Shown: in pieces, positions 45,836 to 58,259 of the stretch
Layout: every line of letters starts with the position of its first letter
Position numbering within the stretch: the stretch's first letter is position 1
NCBI GenBank assembly: GCA_015680685.1
Contig: MNCI01027040.1
Span: forward strand, 66,031-130,030
Origin: Gnetum montanum
Lineage: Eukaryota; Streptophyta; Gnetopsida; Gnetales; Gnetaceae
Direction: 5' to 3'
DNA: 64,000 nt
The notes under the pieces: generated by a model
What the model saw: only the letters and a program-made list of their open reading frames with translations
What the model was told of the DNA's origin: nothing
Database searches by the model: none
Program-made: the position numbers and the translations under genes

Positions 45836-46931
45836 CTGCGCATAACTTGCAAAATTATAAAAAGGATACAGAATCACTGGAACAATCAACCGAAATTTTG
45901 TCAAATGAAGTAAACAGTGAGCACCTCTGTGTGACGCCAGAAATGGGTGAGTAATGGCTGCTGATGCTTTCCCTGTAAGCATCTTGTCATTAATGTAACG
46001 CTTATGGACACGCCACTCATGATGTAAACATAATGGCTCTCTGAGCCCTGAATCAAAACCGCAAACCTCTTTCAATTTTTTTCAATCTTCGCACTACAAC
46101 AAAAACAATGAATGTCAATGGACTTATTGACAACACAGCGTGCATCAAATTTGATGTACACTACTACAGTCAAACTAGTCCTTTTCGGCTTCCTGTCACC
46201 AAGCATGGCTTCCCTTCTCAAGTTATAGCGTAGCTGATCACTATCCATCAACCTTGTAAACTTCACATATACGGATTTTTTTAAAAAATTCATTTTACAT
46301 AATTCGTGTATGATTCAGTTTGCTATTTAGTTTTCAAGTTTAATGACTTCTAACACGTCATTGTTAGTAAGTGTAATCAAACCAATAACCTCTCATTTTA
46401 GAGTTTTCAAGTCTAAGACTGTTATCACTATGTTAATTATAGTAATCAAACTAATAACCCTTTATTTTCCATTAGAATTAAATTTATTGTATAAGTTTCA
46501 TTTCACAATGTTTACCATTAGATCAATGTTTGGTTGCTAGCAACAAGAATTAAATTGCTCATCTCTCATTCCATTATTTCCATACATAGGTTGGTATTGA
46601 CCCTACTTTGAGTTGCACTTGAGGTACTATTAGGCTTTTTGGTTCCCAAGATATATAGTCTAAAACTTTAAAGCTTTCAAATCACAAGTCTTACAACTAG
46701 GCATATGTAATTAATGTTATTATTATTACCATTAATGTCTACTTTTAACTTATGATTTGCCCTAGGTTCATGTGATATTCATCAAGTAGATAATTTCATA
46801 TGTATATAAGTAAAAGATAACCATTCAAATATTTGATCAACTTATAAAAAGTTGTTTTATTTGAAAAGTTTGTGTGTAATAAGTTGCAAGTTTGAGTTAT
46901 GCTTCAAACATCATTGTATTTTACCTATAAG

Positions 46932-47070
46932 AAGGGTCATCACCTAGAGACTCAATGCTCATCCGTCGAAAGCTTTAGCAAGTGAGCGAAGTCTAATATC
47001 TTCTCAAGTGATTGCACCTATCCTTGAACCATATTTCATAGCTTAAAAAACAAGCACCTTGCCATTGCTC
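46932..47070 (-). mobile_element. tRNA-type SINE, copy 2
   Basis: Same family and same place within the duplicated segment as 38160-38301. Confidence 0.5.
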
Positions 47071-47310
47071 CAAATAATAGTTCCCTACCTATGTTCCACC
47101 AAGATATATAATCTTAAATGCATAAAATCGAAAGTTCTCAAACCAATAAATCTTATTTTATAAGTTCTACTATAATACAATGTTTGGTTCCACCCCTTCC
47201 ATAACTTGCCTTTAAGCTAACACCTTTCTCGATATATAAAACTGAAATTTTTTTTACTTATTTCTGGATATACATTTGAAATAAACAAAAAAGAATTTCT
47301 TTTAAAATAC

Positions 47311-47580
47311 CTTTCAAGCATAAGTGAGATAAGAATAGCAATTACCAACCCGATGGAATAAGCTACAAGAAGCATGCTCATGCTCATTTGAGACTTTTCA
47401 TTATAATTCAAACGTGAATTCAACGCTCTCCACATGTAAAGACATTCAACAAGGTTTCTCTGCCAAGTGTCCGTTACTGTAGACGACTTATTTCAAAGAT
47501 ACCCAATGTGACAAGGATAGCACTTATCCACATCTGGAATAAGCTTATTATACGAAACCAGTTCACTTATGATTTTGACA
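47311..47580 (-). pseudogene. Orphan exon, copy 2
   Basis: Acceptor ATCAG at 47581 onward and donor GTATTT. It encodes VKIISELVSYNKLIPDVDK, TDTWQRNLVECLYMWRALN and LLVAYSIGLVIAILIS. It has one TGA where copy 1 has TCA; copy 1 has TAG where this has TGG. The duplicates therefore carry different nonsense changes, so each decayed after copying. I cannot name the family. Confidence 0.55.
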
Positions 47581-47785
47581 CTGATACAATGTTACGCTCA
47601 GGGTTCAAACCCTTTTCACAACCAAACTCTCATAATTGAATTCACTGAAAACGAGTAACACGGCACCCTTGCTAGCAGTGGTTTGATTTTCCTCTTAAAG
47701 CAAAGAAGTCGGTTCCAAACCTACTAGTCATCATCATTCCTCGGTATACTCAGTTAATATGTGGTTTTTTGTTTGTTGGCACTTG

Positions 47786-49562
47786 AAAATAAGACATCAG
47801 TTAATGTATTTTTATTTTATTTTTGGCTTGGGACTTAAAAAATAAGGCATATAATAATGCAGCGCTGGGATGGCAGGATCTGGACAAAATCATGCAGGGA
47901 AGTTCTTATCAATGATTGAAGTAGCAAGCACAAAGGGGCGGCCTTATCGTCAATGATGGTGGCATCTTGTGTAAATACCCACATTTTGCCAAGACTGCTA
48001 CCCCACAGCCACATCGCTGCTGCACCAAATTGTTCCACCTGTAGTGCAGTGCTGGTAGGAATCACGGCTTCTTATAAAGCACAAACAGTATATGACATTT
48101 GATTTCTTTCATTTGTTTAAGTCAATGATGTAATTATTTGTTGCTTTATATGGACATGCAACATGCAAGGCATTCACTTGCCCCAATCAATCCACAGTTT
48201 GGGTTGTGGTCACACACCAGCAGCCAATCAGGCTACACAGAGAAGCCAAATCAAAATTTCTGTGATAAAGATTTGGTACTCGTGATCCAAAAAACGACCT
48301 ACCACCAACAACAAACACTTTTGCAGGGCAGGGGAGAGAAAATGCAACCCACAAAATTGGGCAAGGCAAATTGTGATGCGGTAAACAAATGCTGTTTTAC
48401 CGGTCATCAATTTCACATGATGATGATCCTTCTTCTCCTGATTCTTCTTCTTGTTGCTGGCAGGCTCTGGATCCCCGAGTTGACCAAGTTAATTGAAATT
48501 CTATTGTTTACCAAACTTGACAATGCAATTCTTTGGCTTTGCACTGTTCATTGCATCAGAACCGACCATTTGATGGTATAGAGAAATATGAAAGCATGCA
48601 ATGGTCCCCGTCTGCTACACCTGGATTCCTGCAATCCTGTAAAGAGACCCTGAAATGCTTCCTCTGGTGTTGGCGTTTTCTGGGCTTTATTGAATTTGCG
48701 ATCATCATTTAAAACCCTAAAACCCCACATTGACATTTAATGCACCCAATTGCTAGAGGTTGCGTTCTAAGTTTGCTTCCGGGGCTAACTGTTTCCCTTT
48801 TACAAAGCCATCCATATTGAGCTTGTGCTGAATTCTGAATTCTGTTTTTCTGGCCTAAACTTACTGCTTTGTCGCACGTGTTTTCACATTGAATTTTGCC
48901 TATTGTTCATAACGTAGTGGAATTTTCTGTTGCAGCTAATTGCTTGTCAAGATGTCTAACCGCGAATCAATCAAATTCAAAGATTATCTTCTCTTGTTAG
49001 CAGATTTTTAGACGTTTTTGAGTTGGTATATTCCATCTTTTCATGCTTATGAGCAATTCTGCTTTATCCTTTTTAACTTTGTTGTGATCATTATCTGTTG
49101 TCCGTATCAGAATATCTTCCTCCACATTTGTTGTGTCATATCAGTGATCTTTTTCCTCTGGTACTTGGCCCCTTTCTGAACTTTGGTCTTTATAGTTTTG
49201 CGCTGCTTTCGTCCACTTCTTTTCCCTTTTTCATAATTTCGGTTTTTTGGGGTCTCTACCGTTGAATGGATTGATGTATCAGTATCACAGGAACGTGCCT
49301 GAAAAAAAGGGGAAAGTGGGTATTCGATTCGGTGATTTTGAAGTTAGCGTCTGTGGTGAAATGAAAATGAACTGGATGTTATTGGGAATTGATTTCTCAC
49401 GATTGTTTTGGGTTCTGTTTGGACTGTTTTCCTTCGAGAACCATGAAGGGAAGCCAAGGATATGAAATCAGTAACAGAAGCCGTGTATGATTAGTAGTAG
49501 GTTGTTTGTTAGTGTGCTTGGGTTTTGATTTTCATCGGAAGTTCTGAGAGGGCAGGAGGAGG
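47786..49562. other. Spacer and WNK 5' flank
   Basis: I see no supportable coding region. The last few hundred bases before 49563 are the likely WNK promoter and 5' leader, pyrimidine-rich near 49150-49250. No clear TATA box stands out. Any upstream introns in the leader cannot be excluded. Confidence 0.4.
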
Positions 49563-52500
49563 ATGCGGGCCGGTTGTGATGATTGGATTGCAAAATGGGA
49601 GACTAATGGTGCGTTTGTGGAGACGGATCCCAGCGGCCGCTATGGTCGTGTAAGTATGCATTTGGTTGGCCTGATTGATTGTTTGATACTGAATTTTGTT
49701 CTGTAAATGACCTTTGTTCAAGTTTTACAAAATTGAAATGAAGAAACAACTGAAAAGGAATTTTCTGATAAATAAGGTAAAATTAATTTTGTATTTATTC
49801 CAATTTTGCAGTACCCTGAAGTGCTAGGGAAAGGATCATCCAAGGTCGTGTATCCTTACAATGATTAGATGTCATGGTTTTTGTATTTCTATACTTCCGT
49901 TTTGCCATGTTTGAAAAATTCAGCTACTCTATAGATACATGTTTGAAAGATATTTAGACCATCAGTTTCTGCATATGAACAGCTAAGAGGGTTCATCGTG
50001 AGCAACTTCGGCCCGTTCACTAAAAGGAGAATCTGGGCAGTTTTCTGGGACAAATTTTGAAGCTCCGGTTTCTGGGAAGTGTTGACTTTGGCAAGCTTGA
50101 TATGTGTTTATGTATTATTGGAGTTAAAGCATGAAAATTATGAAGATTATTATTGGGATTCAAGCGGAGATAGGAATTTGGCCTAAAAAATCTCTACCCT
50201 GCAACACCTATTTTTGCTTTCTTAAAAGAGATTGCTTAGCTTTTTGATTTCCTGGACGTAATGAAAACTTCCAGTTTCCAGTTGCCAATAAACAACTTCT
50301 TAAATTGTTTTGTGTTGAAATCTTTTATTTGCTGCAAGACTAATGTGAGTCAGGATGGTCGATTTAAAAGTACGAGACTAATGTGAGTCAGAATGGTCGA
50401 TTTAAAAGTACGAGACAAACGTGAGTCAGAATGGTCGATTTAAAAGTACTCTTGAGCAGCATATCATAAATAGATTTTAAAGGTATCGTAGGTCTTCAAA
50501 TAAAGCCAAAATGTTCAAGATGATCGAAAATATTTTAAATTATCTGTATAACGCATCGTTACAATCTTTTATTGAGAAAAGATCGTCTTCCTTAGCTATA
50601 CACGTTTTTCGAAGACAAATCAATACGTTTGATTCATTTGGCATTCCTTAATCAGAAAATGTTCAGCTACAAGGCACTTGATACAGTTCTGGGAAGAGAG
50701 GTTGCTTGGAATCAGATCATAATTACAGCTGAGGATTCAAATAGATGGAAAGCTGAAATTAATTTGCTGCAAACGTTAAAGCATAAAAATATTATCGAAT
50801 GTTACACCTCATGGATTGATGATGGAAAACAAACTGTCAATTTCATCACGGAGATGTTCACCTCAGGAACACTTAGGGAGTAAGTACAAATATTTATGGC
50901 TGCATGTTTACGTTTGTGTTCTTACAAAGGTCCCCACGGTTGAATGCAAATGATTTTTAAATGAAAAGTTGTAACGTTTGCTATTTCTGAACATCCCAGA
51001 TATAGACAAAAGCACATACAGGCTGATATCAGAGCTATAAAACACTGGGCTCGTCAAATCTTGCAGGGACTGCTTTACTTACATACCCACAATCCACCTA
51101 TCATTCACAGAGATATCAAGTGTGATAACATTTTTGTCAATGGTCATCTTGGAGAGGTCAAAATTGGTGATTTTGGCTTTGCAACTATACTTGAAAGAGA
51201 TGGAGCTCCAAGTATAGTAGGTAAGAATGTGTATATGCACAACGTCTAAAGTATATACATTCTATGTTAAGAGTTATGGCGTTTGGTGACATACTTAGTA
51301 ACTTCTTATATATATATATATAGTACTCCTAGATTTGCTTGCTTTTATCGTTTTCTGTATGTGGGAGTATATTAACTCATGTGCAATGGTTGCTATGCAG
51401 GAACTCCAGAATTTATGGCTCCTGAAGTTTTTGAGAATCAGTACAATGAGTTGGCTGACGTATACGCTTTTGGGATGTGCCTTCTTGAATTGCTTACTTT
51501 TGAATATCCCTACAGTGAATGCTCCAACCCCGCACAAATTTACAAGAAAGTAACATCAGTAAGTATTATATGTTGTTGCTAGATTGTTTAGGATATAAAA
51601 CAAAAAAAATCTACCGTGTCTTGCATCAGCTTTCTACATCGTCTCTGTTCAGGATCAAATCTACTTCGTTAGCAAATTGAAATTTAACAGTCAAGTGTTT
51701 TATGGAGTGTATTTTCATACTTATCAAATGCTTTGCTTATTTTTGAGTTAGCTACATATCTTAATAAGACGAAATTTATCTGCCCTCGTTGTAACCTTCT
51801 TTCTTATTTTTTTTTACTAAATTGATTTCAAGGTTTTTATTAGGCACCTCAACAACCCCTTAAAGTGTAATTTGTCCAATACCGCAGAAACATGTATCAA
51901 GGAATTCAAAGTCAAATGATTTCAAATTTATGTTTATCATTTTCTTAATCATACAGCAAAGACAATGCTTCAGGATTCGTGCTTGCTGATATCTGTAATG
52001 ACTTTGATAGTTGAACATAGTGACCTTTATGAGTTCCCAGTGTATAGATTTATGGAAATATGTTTGGTAATGTTAGAATAGGCTGTTTCGGGAATATTTT
52101 AAAATCTGAAGTTTATTGGTGCAGGATCCTAATACAACAACTATGCTGACTGATCATGCATAGTAATTGTGCCTCAACATGGTTTTCACAATGGAAGTAT
52201 TTTTTGATGGGAAGGATAGCATTCATAATTTTATCTAAACCTAAAAATATTCTCTTAACGATGAATTAATTAATGAAATCTGCTCATGTGGAGAATGACA
52301 TTCAAGGGTCATGACCTGGAGGCATAATGCATCCCTGAAGGTCAGGAGATGACCAAAAGCTTAATTCTTTTGAAGTAGCTATGTCCAGGCTAAAAGCTTT
52401 ATAACCTGAGAAACAAGCACCTTACCACCTCACCACCATCATAGATACTAAGGAGTGATGCATACTGCTCTAAATGAAACAGTTTTTTTATGATATGGAT

Positions 52501-54632
52501 ATTACTATAAAATAATATTCTAATATTTTATTTGGTTATTTACATGTTAATCCAAATGGATTTTGAAATATACTTCATATCGATTGATACACTAAAAGTT
52601 TAACAGAAAAATCATATCATTAACATGTATATAGTGTTTTGCATTTTTTTTCCGTGAGTTTACAAAGATTTAATTTTGCATGTTTTGTATTAGCATCTAC
52701 GAAGCTGCACAGGTAATAAATTGACTAATATCCTTTCTATTTCCAGGGGATCAAACCAACTGCACTATACAAACTGAGGGATACCGACACAAGGCATTTT
52801 GTGGAGAAGTGTTTGGCGAATGTTTCTGACAGGATGTCTGCAAGAGATCTTCTGTTGGACCCATTTTTAAGTGATGATGACGATTCAGTATATTTGTTGC
52901 CACAAGTAAGCGTCTTTGATGATTATGATTATAGGGAAAACCAGCAAGGGGATAATGTAGTGAATAGAAACTTGAAAATGTTGGATCCTGTGCATGGAGA
53001 CATAGCTGGAAATACTAGTGAGCTAGCTGCGAAATTAGGTAGCAATACCAATACATGTTCTGCTGGGATTATTACCGAAAAAGGTTCTCATAGAGACAGG
53101 CATTTAAGGATTAAGTGCTGGAAGAGGGAGGGGAATGTTTTCTTTCTTAGAGGACGGATCTCAAATAAAGGTGGTGACTTAACCTACTGTTATTTTTCTT
53201 GGTTGATATGCACCTGTCTTTTCTGAAATGCAAATATCCCTTTCAAACTTGTTGGCCCGGACTTTGTAGCCTTTATCTATTGGTACTTTCTTACTTGACA
53301 GGTCGAACCCAAGCAATATCGTTTCAATTTGACAAAGAAAATGATACAGCTACGGTTGTTGCCAGGGAGATGGTTGAAGAATTTGATATCAAAGATCACA
53401 TTGTTGCAGATATTGCAAAGATGATTGATGAAGAAATATCACTTCTGGACGATTATGGGGAACAAAATTTGATGTTAGAAGGTTATGGCACTGAAGATGA
53501 AAGCGTTTCGTTTGATCAGCTTGATTGCAGATATGTTCATAACTCTATTTCATCAGATAATTCCATGTTGAGCCTTTGTGCATTTCAATGCCCACAAGAT
53601 AAACAATCAAGATTCATGCATTCAACCAGAGTTGCAGACGTTGATCATGGATGTGTCCATCAAGTTAATGACTGTGATGCAAGTATTGTAACCGAAGGCT
53701 ATCAGACAACATCTGTTGGATCATTTGACATTTACCAAGACGCAGAAGGCTGGTTTGATTCAGACAGCCATTTTTCACCAATTTCACCTATCTCTTCTAG
53801 CTTACGAGATATCAAAATTGTACCATATGATAAATCTCGGTCATGCCAAATGCTAGCAGGTTCTTGTTACAGAAAAAATATTTCTTCGCCCAGAAGATCT
53901 GCAGGATCTGAGTTACCAGCAAGTTTAGCGCATACTCCGCAGGAGATATGGGAAGAAATATGTCTTCACAATTCATCCTTGACCACAACTACCAAGCAGA
54001 GTGGCCCATATGAAGACTTTAATAGGCAAGTGGAAGAAAGCTTGACTCCAGAATATCCGTCCTGGCCTATGATTGTTGCAGAGTCCAATCGATTGTGCGA
54101 TGATTACGAGAATTCCATGGAAAATAAATCAAGGTCACTGGTTTCTACATCTAAAGAAAAGATTAAAGAAATTCCCATGAAGCATTCGGCTGTGGATATG
54201 AAAACCTGTTTATCTGCAGATAGGCTTCAAAGATCTTCATGTGATTCTGCAGACAATTATTCCACAATAAATTATGCTAGCTCAAGCCATACATTGAAGT
54301 CAAAATCCAGCAGTTTGCAAAATATCAATGAAGAGATATCAAAAAATTATCCTAGGGAACGCAAACATAAGTTGAGGATTGGTCGTGAAAGTATTTTAAC
54401 TGAAGATCCCGGAAAGCGTTCGTCCTCTCGTTTACAATCCTTTGCAGCAAATGAAATTTTTCAAGCAAAGAAGAAGCTGACAAAAAATCGTTCCTTTGGA
54501 GATCTTCAACGTAACAAACAGTTGAAGTCAATAGCTGCAAATTTGAGTAGACTGAGGCTCTACCAGACGGTTGGAACAGTGAGCACAGAAAGAGCAGCAC
54601 CTATAAACCCTGATGTAGAACCTAAAAAGTAA
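49563..54632 (+). CDS. WNK: WNK (with-no-lysine) serine/threonine kinase, complete
   Basis: Seven exons with phase-consistent GT-AG introns: 49563-49649, 49812-49849, 50667-50879, 51000-51220, 51401-51558, 52747-53170 and 53302-54632; 823 residues. The protein starts about 20 residues before the family's FVE.DP.GRYGR. The kinase domain covers about 30-290. The Gly-rich loop GKGSSK supplies the WNK lysine (K40), and strand 3 reads EVAWNQ without lysine. HRD-I-K..N is at 149-156 (Asp151). The activation segment has Ser184 and GTPEFMAPE. An OSR1-C-like module follows at about 358-425 ([38 protein letters not shown]). The Ser-rich tail is in the last exon. Unusually DLGL reads DFGF (170-173). WNKs act in ion transport in animals and in flowering time and signalling in plants. 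No stop or frameshift is present. Confidence 0.95.
50338..50451 (+). repeat. 38-bp tandem repeat, three copies, in WNK intron 2
   Basis: GACTAATGTGAGTCAG begins at 50338, 50376 and (as GACAAACGTGAGTCAG) 50414. Each unit contains a GTGAGT, which resembles a 5' splice site. Confidence 0.9.
52304..52440 (-). mobile_element. tRNA-type SINE in WNK intron 5
   Basis: Minus-strand GGTGGTAAGGTGCTTGTTTCTCAG followed by CAGGTTATAAAGC matches the head of the copies at 38.2 and 47.0 kb, and the distal AGGTCATGACCCTT block also matches. It lies in the intron at 51559-52746. Confidence 0.5.
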
Positions 54633-57600
54633 AATGCATTTTACTTGCTGTTTTCTTGCGCGTCTGTTGTGTCATTACATTCATGTTCTGCTTATCGTTG
54701 TGTGAGTGATTTCCAGCCATCGTCTGCAGTAAATGGCCTACTGTTATATGGTTGTGTGTTGCAGCTTTTTGAGAATGTGAGTGAAGCAACCTTTCAAAAT
54801 TTGCGTTTCTGGGAGATGTGTGTAAAGATCAAAAGTGAGCAGAAAAAACAAAGGGTTACAATTTTAATTTGCCCTCCTACAAATAGGAAACTGCTATGCC
54901 ATGGCACAAAATTGTATACCCATTTTCTGATTTCATAAGTAACAGCAGAATGTCTGGAAGTTATATTGCCTGCTTGCAGTCTTATCATAATGCAACTACT
55001 TTTAATGTAAATATCTCCCTTTTTGTTGATCTTGTAATTTGTTGGCTTCGTGTTTTGGTTTTTATTTTTATTTTTATTATTTTGGTTTTTTTTTTGAAAT
55101 TAAATGAACCATAAAAATCAAGAGTCCTCCTCTGGCATGTGTTCAAGGAGTACCCTCACAACCAAGACAAGCTTCTCAACCAGTTCATAACTACCTGATC
55201 CTCACGGCTTCTCAACCAGTTCATAACTACCTGATCCTCACGGGTTTGACATAGTGTAGCTGTTCATAACAATAACATCTGGTTAGAAACTAAGACAATG
55301 AAAAAGCATCCTGCAAAACAATGCAAGCACAAAGATAACAATCTCCTATAATATTTGAAAGATGAGTCATTTTCAGAAAAATCGGCTGCTTTCTTCCTCC
55401 ATAAGCAGGAACTTTTAGCTGGACTAGATTCTCTCCTACAATTTTAACTTTTCAACATCCTCCTGCCGCACCACAAAGATGAACCATCCGGCTTTCTCTG
55501 AGGAATGCATCCTGACCTACTCTTCGCCAGTGATTTTAATTAGATGGAGTTCCACTAACCTTACCAAACCTGTTTTTCCTCAAGATACAAGTCGTAAGAG
55601 AAAATAGAATTTCAGATTTATTCTTAAATAACATTTTCTCAAAATGGAAATTAAAGACGATATCTCTGAAGTAAATATTTTTTAGGTATAGAAACAGTGT
55701 AGCAATAAAACTACTCAATGACATTTTGTTCTTTCATCCTTTTCATATTTTGCATCAAAACTTTTAAAGATTTCATGCTAATAAGGCCAATACAAGGTGT
55801 GTACTCGGAAGTGCTGAAGATATGACATTAAAGACAATTACTGATGTTCTTAACGTTCTAGCTAAAAATTTAATTTTTCAAAAGAACATGAAATTTAAGG
55901 GGGAAAACGTAATTAAGTTTTGGGTAGCACAATAGTTATCAGAAGCGGTAATACCGGAATGATAATAGGACCCATGTATAACGGACATCACACACTTGTA
56001 GATCTTTTCAGTGTTCTTGCTCTGGGAGGTTTTGTACCATCTGCCAGATGTCAATAAATTATTAGAATAATATCGCCAACAATGGTCTTAACTTTGAATA
56101 TTTGTAACTACTTTGATATTACAAGAAGCTAATATATGCAGATTAATTTTCCAAAGGAGAATCCTTGTAAATCTCTGATGTCAACAGGGTGGTCAGATTG
56201 TTGTTAGAGCTTCTGTTGTTTTCGGCGGTTTCTGTAACAATGAACCCGACAGAATAAGCGGAAAGAAATCTGCTATGTGAAATCATTTAAGCTCATTTAC
56301 TGATTTTCACATTAACAGTAATCAGACTTGGAATTACACAGAACCCCCAAAAAAATTTACTCATGGAAAATTGCATACTGATGAATGTGACTCTTTAGAA
56401 CCTAATGACATCTGAATTGGAAAATATACAGGCAACCCAGAATGCTTGCTTGACCCACCTGCAAACAGGTTACAAGTATGTGTCAAAATAAAATGACGAA
56501 AATATCAAAACCATGTCTAAATGCGACAAATTTGGGTGTTTACGAAAAGACAAAACAACACCCAATGGGTTTTTCGTTCGGAGAATCTCGGATGAATCGC
56601 ATACAGGCCCTATCGAAAACCCAGAACTATATAGTTATGCAGCCAATTAAAAGGTATAACACGGGAAAACATCTTTATTTACTTTAAAGCCTCAGTAATA
56701 CTATGCTGGAGTATCAGTATCAAAATCCACGATTTTCCTCAGTGTATGCCGACCTTGAAGATTAGCACAAACAGGCCTCTCCAGCTTACTCTCCAGACTG
56801 TTCCAGATTCCATGAAAACTGACTTTAATACTGGGTTTACAATAATGCTACACGGGAATTTTCTCCTGGCAACATGAATACTTCAATGCAGCGGTTCGAC
56901 CCACAGTTCGCAATGATGGCACCGGATTTAACAGCTCAAATGGCACTAGGACCAGTTTCTGCACGTAAAGATGACCCACAGTTTCCTTCAAATGTTTCAC
57001 TGTATTATAAAGGGAAACATTATTTTTGTACGGTGGAAAAGACATCAAAGATGGTTCCATGACAGATGGAAATCCAGTAGAGAATTGAAAAGCAGCAAAG
57101 CATTATTTCTTTTTACCACCAAAAAAATTGCTACACTTGAATATCTCAGTCCAACAAGAGGGAGAAGATTATCAGCTTCATATGTTTACCTGCAAGACAA
57201 AAACAACACAGGTACATCAGGTGACGAAAATTTACTATAAAATCCAATGTGTATTAATTAAAAACTTAGATTACCTTGTTCTTGATACGTCTGCTGTGAC
57301 ATTTCTGCCCTCTTTATGTGGCAAAACGCTACTCTCTAATGGTTGCATGATGTACCTTCGAGAGCAGGCAATTGAAGCAGACAGAAATTGACAAGAATTA
57401 TGGATTACCGTCTTGACCTGCTTTGCGAGGGTTAGGAGTTTGCCTTGTATTAAAACTCAAATATACCATTATAAACCCCTTTTTCTATTTCGGAATTTAC
57501 GTGTGATCCTGTATCTAATGCCTTTGCCCAATTATTCTCTGTACCATTGAAATCCGGAAGTTGAATAATTGCTATTTTAGTTCTTTATGGGGAACATTAG

Positions 57601-58259
57601 ATTCAACCTCAGCTTTATAAAACATGAAAAAATTTACAGTGAAATGAGGAATTATAAAAGATCCACTTTCACATAAATCACGGCCACTTAACAGAAAGCA
57701 GCAGTATAAGGGCCATTAGATCACTTGTGAAGGCTTTGACAATAAAAATAAAAGCATATATAATAATAACAATTAAAAAACAGGATAGCTAGAACTGTTG
57801 TTGATTGACAGCTTTCTGAACCTGTAGATTAATTTGAACAAGATGTTATGGCCGTCACCGATAATCGAATTTTACACAGGTAAAACACCTGCATTGGCAT
57901 TCACATGCGTTGGGAATAATGTGGATTAATGAAATTATTACCAGACAACCACGTTCATTTCAACACAATATGTCAAATGAAAAACATATAAAAATTACAA
58001 ATANTGTAGCTTACATTCAAGGTCATTCTAATCTATACATATACATGTCCGGTAAGTAATATTGCTATATACAGATATTGTGCTCAAAATAAACTCATCC
58101 AACTCGTTATCAAAGAGGTATTGCGCCAAAACTAAACTTACCCAACACATCACAATATTGAGTTTGGGAAGTTTATTGTTTGCAAGCATATTATTGACCA
58201 ACTTGTTAGAAATTTTCTTTGGAATAGTAGCCACTTTAGAAGTGGATTCTATCACGTTG
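54633..58259. other. WNK 3' flank and unassigned sequence
   Basis: The first few hundred bases are the likely 3' untranslated region. A perfect 36-bp tandem duplication is at 55171-55206 / 55207-55242. I see no gene or element to name from there to 58259. An N is at 58004. Confidence 0.4.
55171..55242. repeat. Perfect 36-bp tandem duplication
   Basis: GCTTCTCAACCAGTTCATAA starts at 55171 and 55207, and the two 36-bp units are identical. Confidence 0.95.

Larger units (their letters stand above)
46428..47785 (-). repeat. Duplicated 1.4-kb segment, copy 2
   Basis: Counterpart of 37618-39043, same orientation, about 8.8 kb away. It holds a SINE (46932-47070) and an orphan exon (47311-47580). 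Both copies already contain the SINE, so the SINE insertion came before the duplication. Confidence 0.8.

Noticed and set aside
45510-45954. Plus-strand open frames over the 45.25-45.84 kb exon
   Set aside because: Shadow frames of the minus-strand exon, which has matching splice sites and a family-like motif.
37618-47785. The two 1.4-kb copies as LTRs of a 10-kb element
   Set aside because: Ends are not TG/CA, no 5-bp target duplication is visible, and the DNA between has host-like exons and a LINE instead of gag-pol.
51306-51322. (TA)n run in WNK intron 4
   Set aside because: An ordinary short microsatellite.
56478-57391. Several open frames of 60-90 codons on both strands
   Set aside because: No domain, no splice-consistent extension, and base composition like the surroundings.
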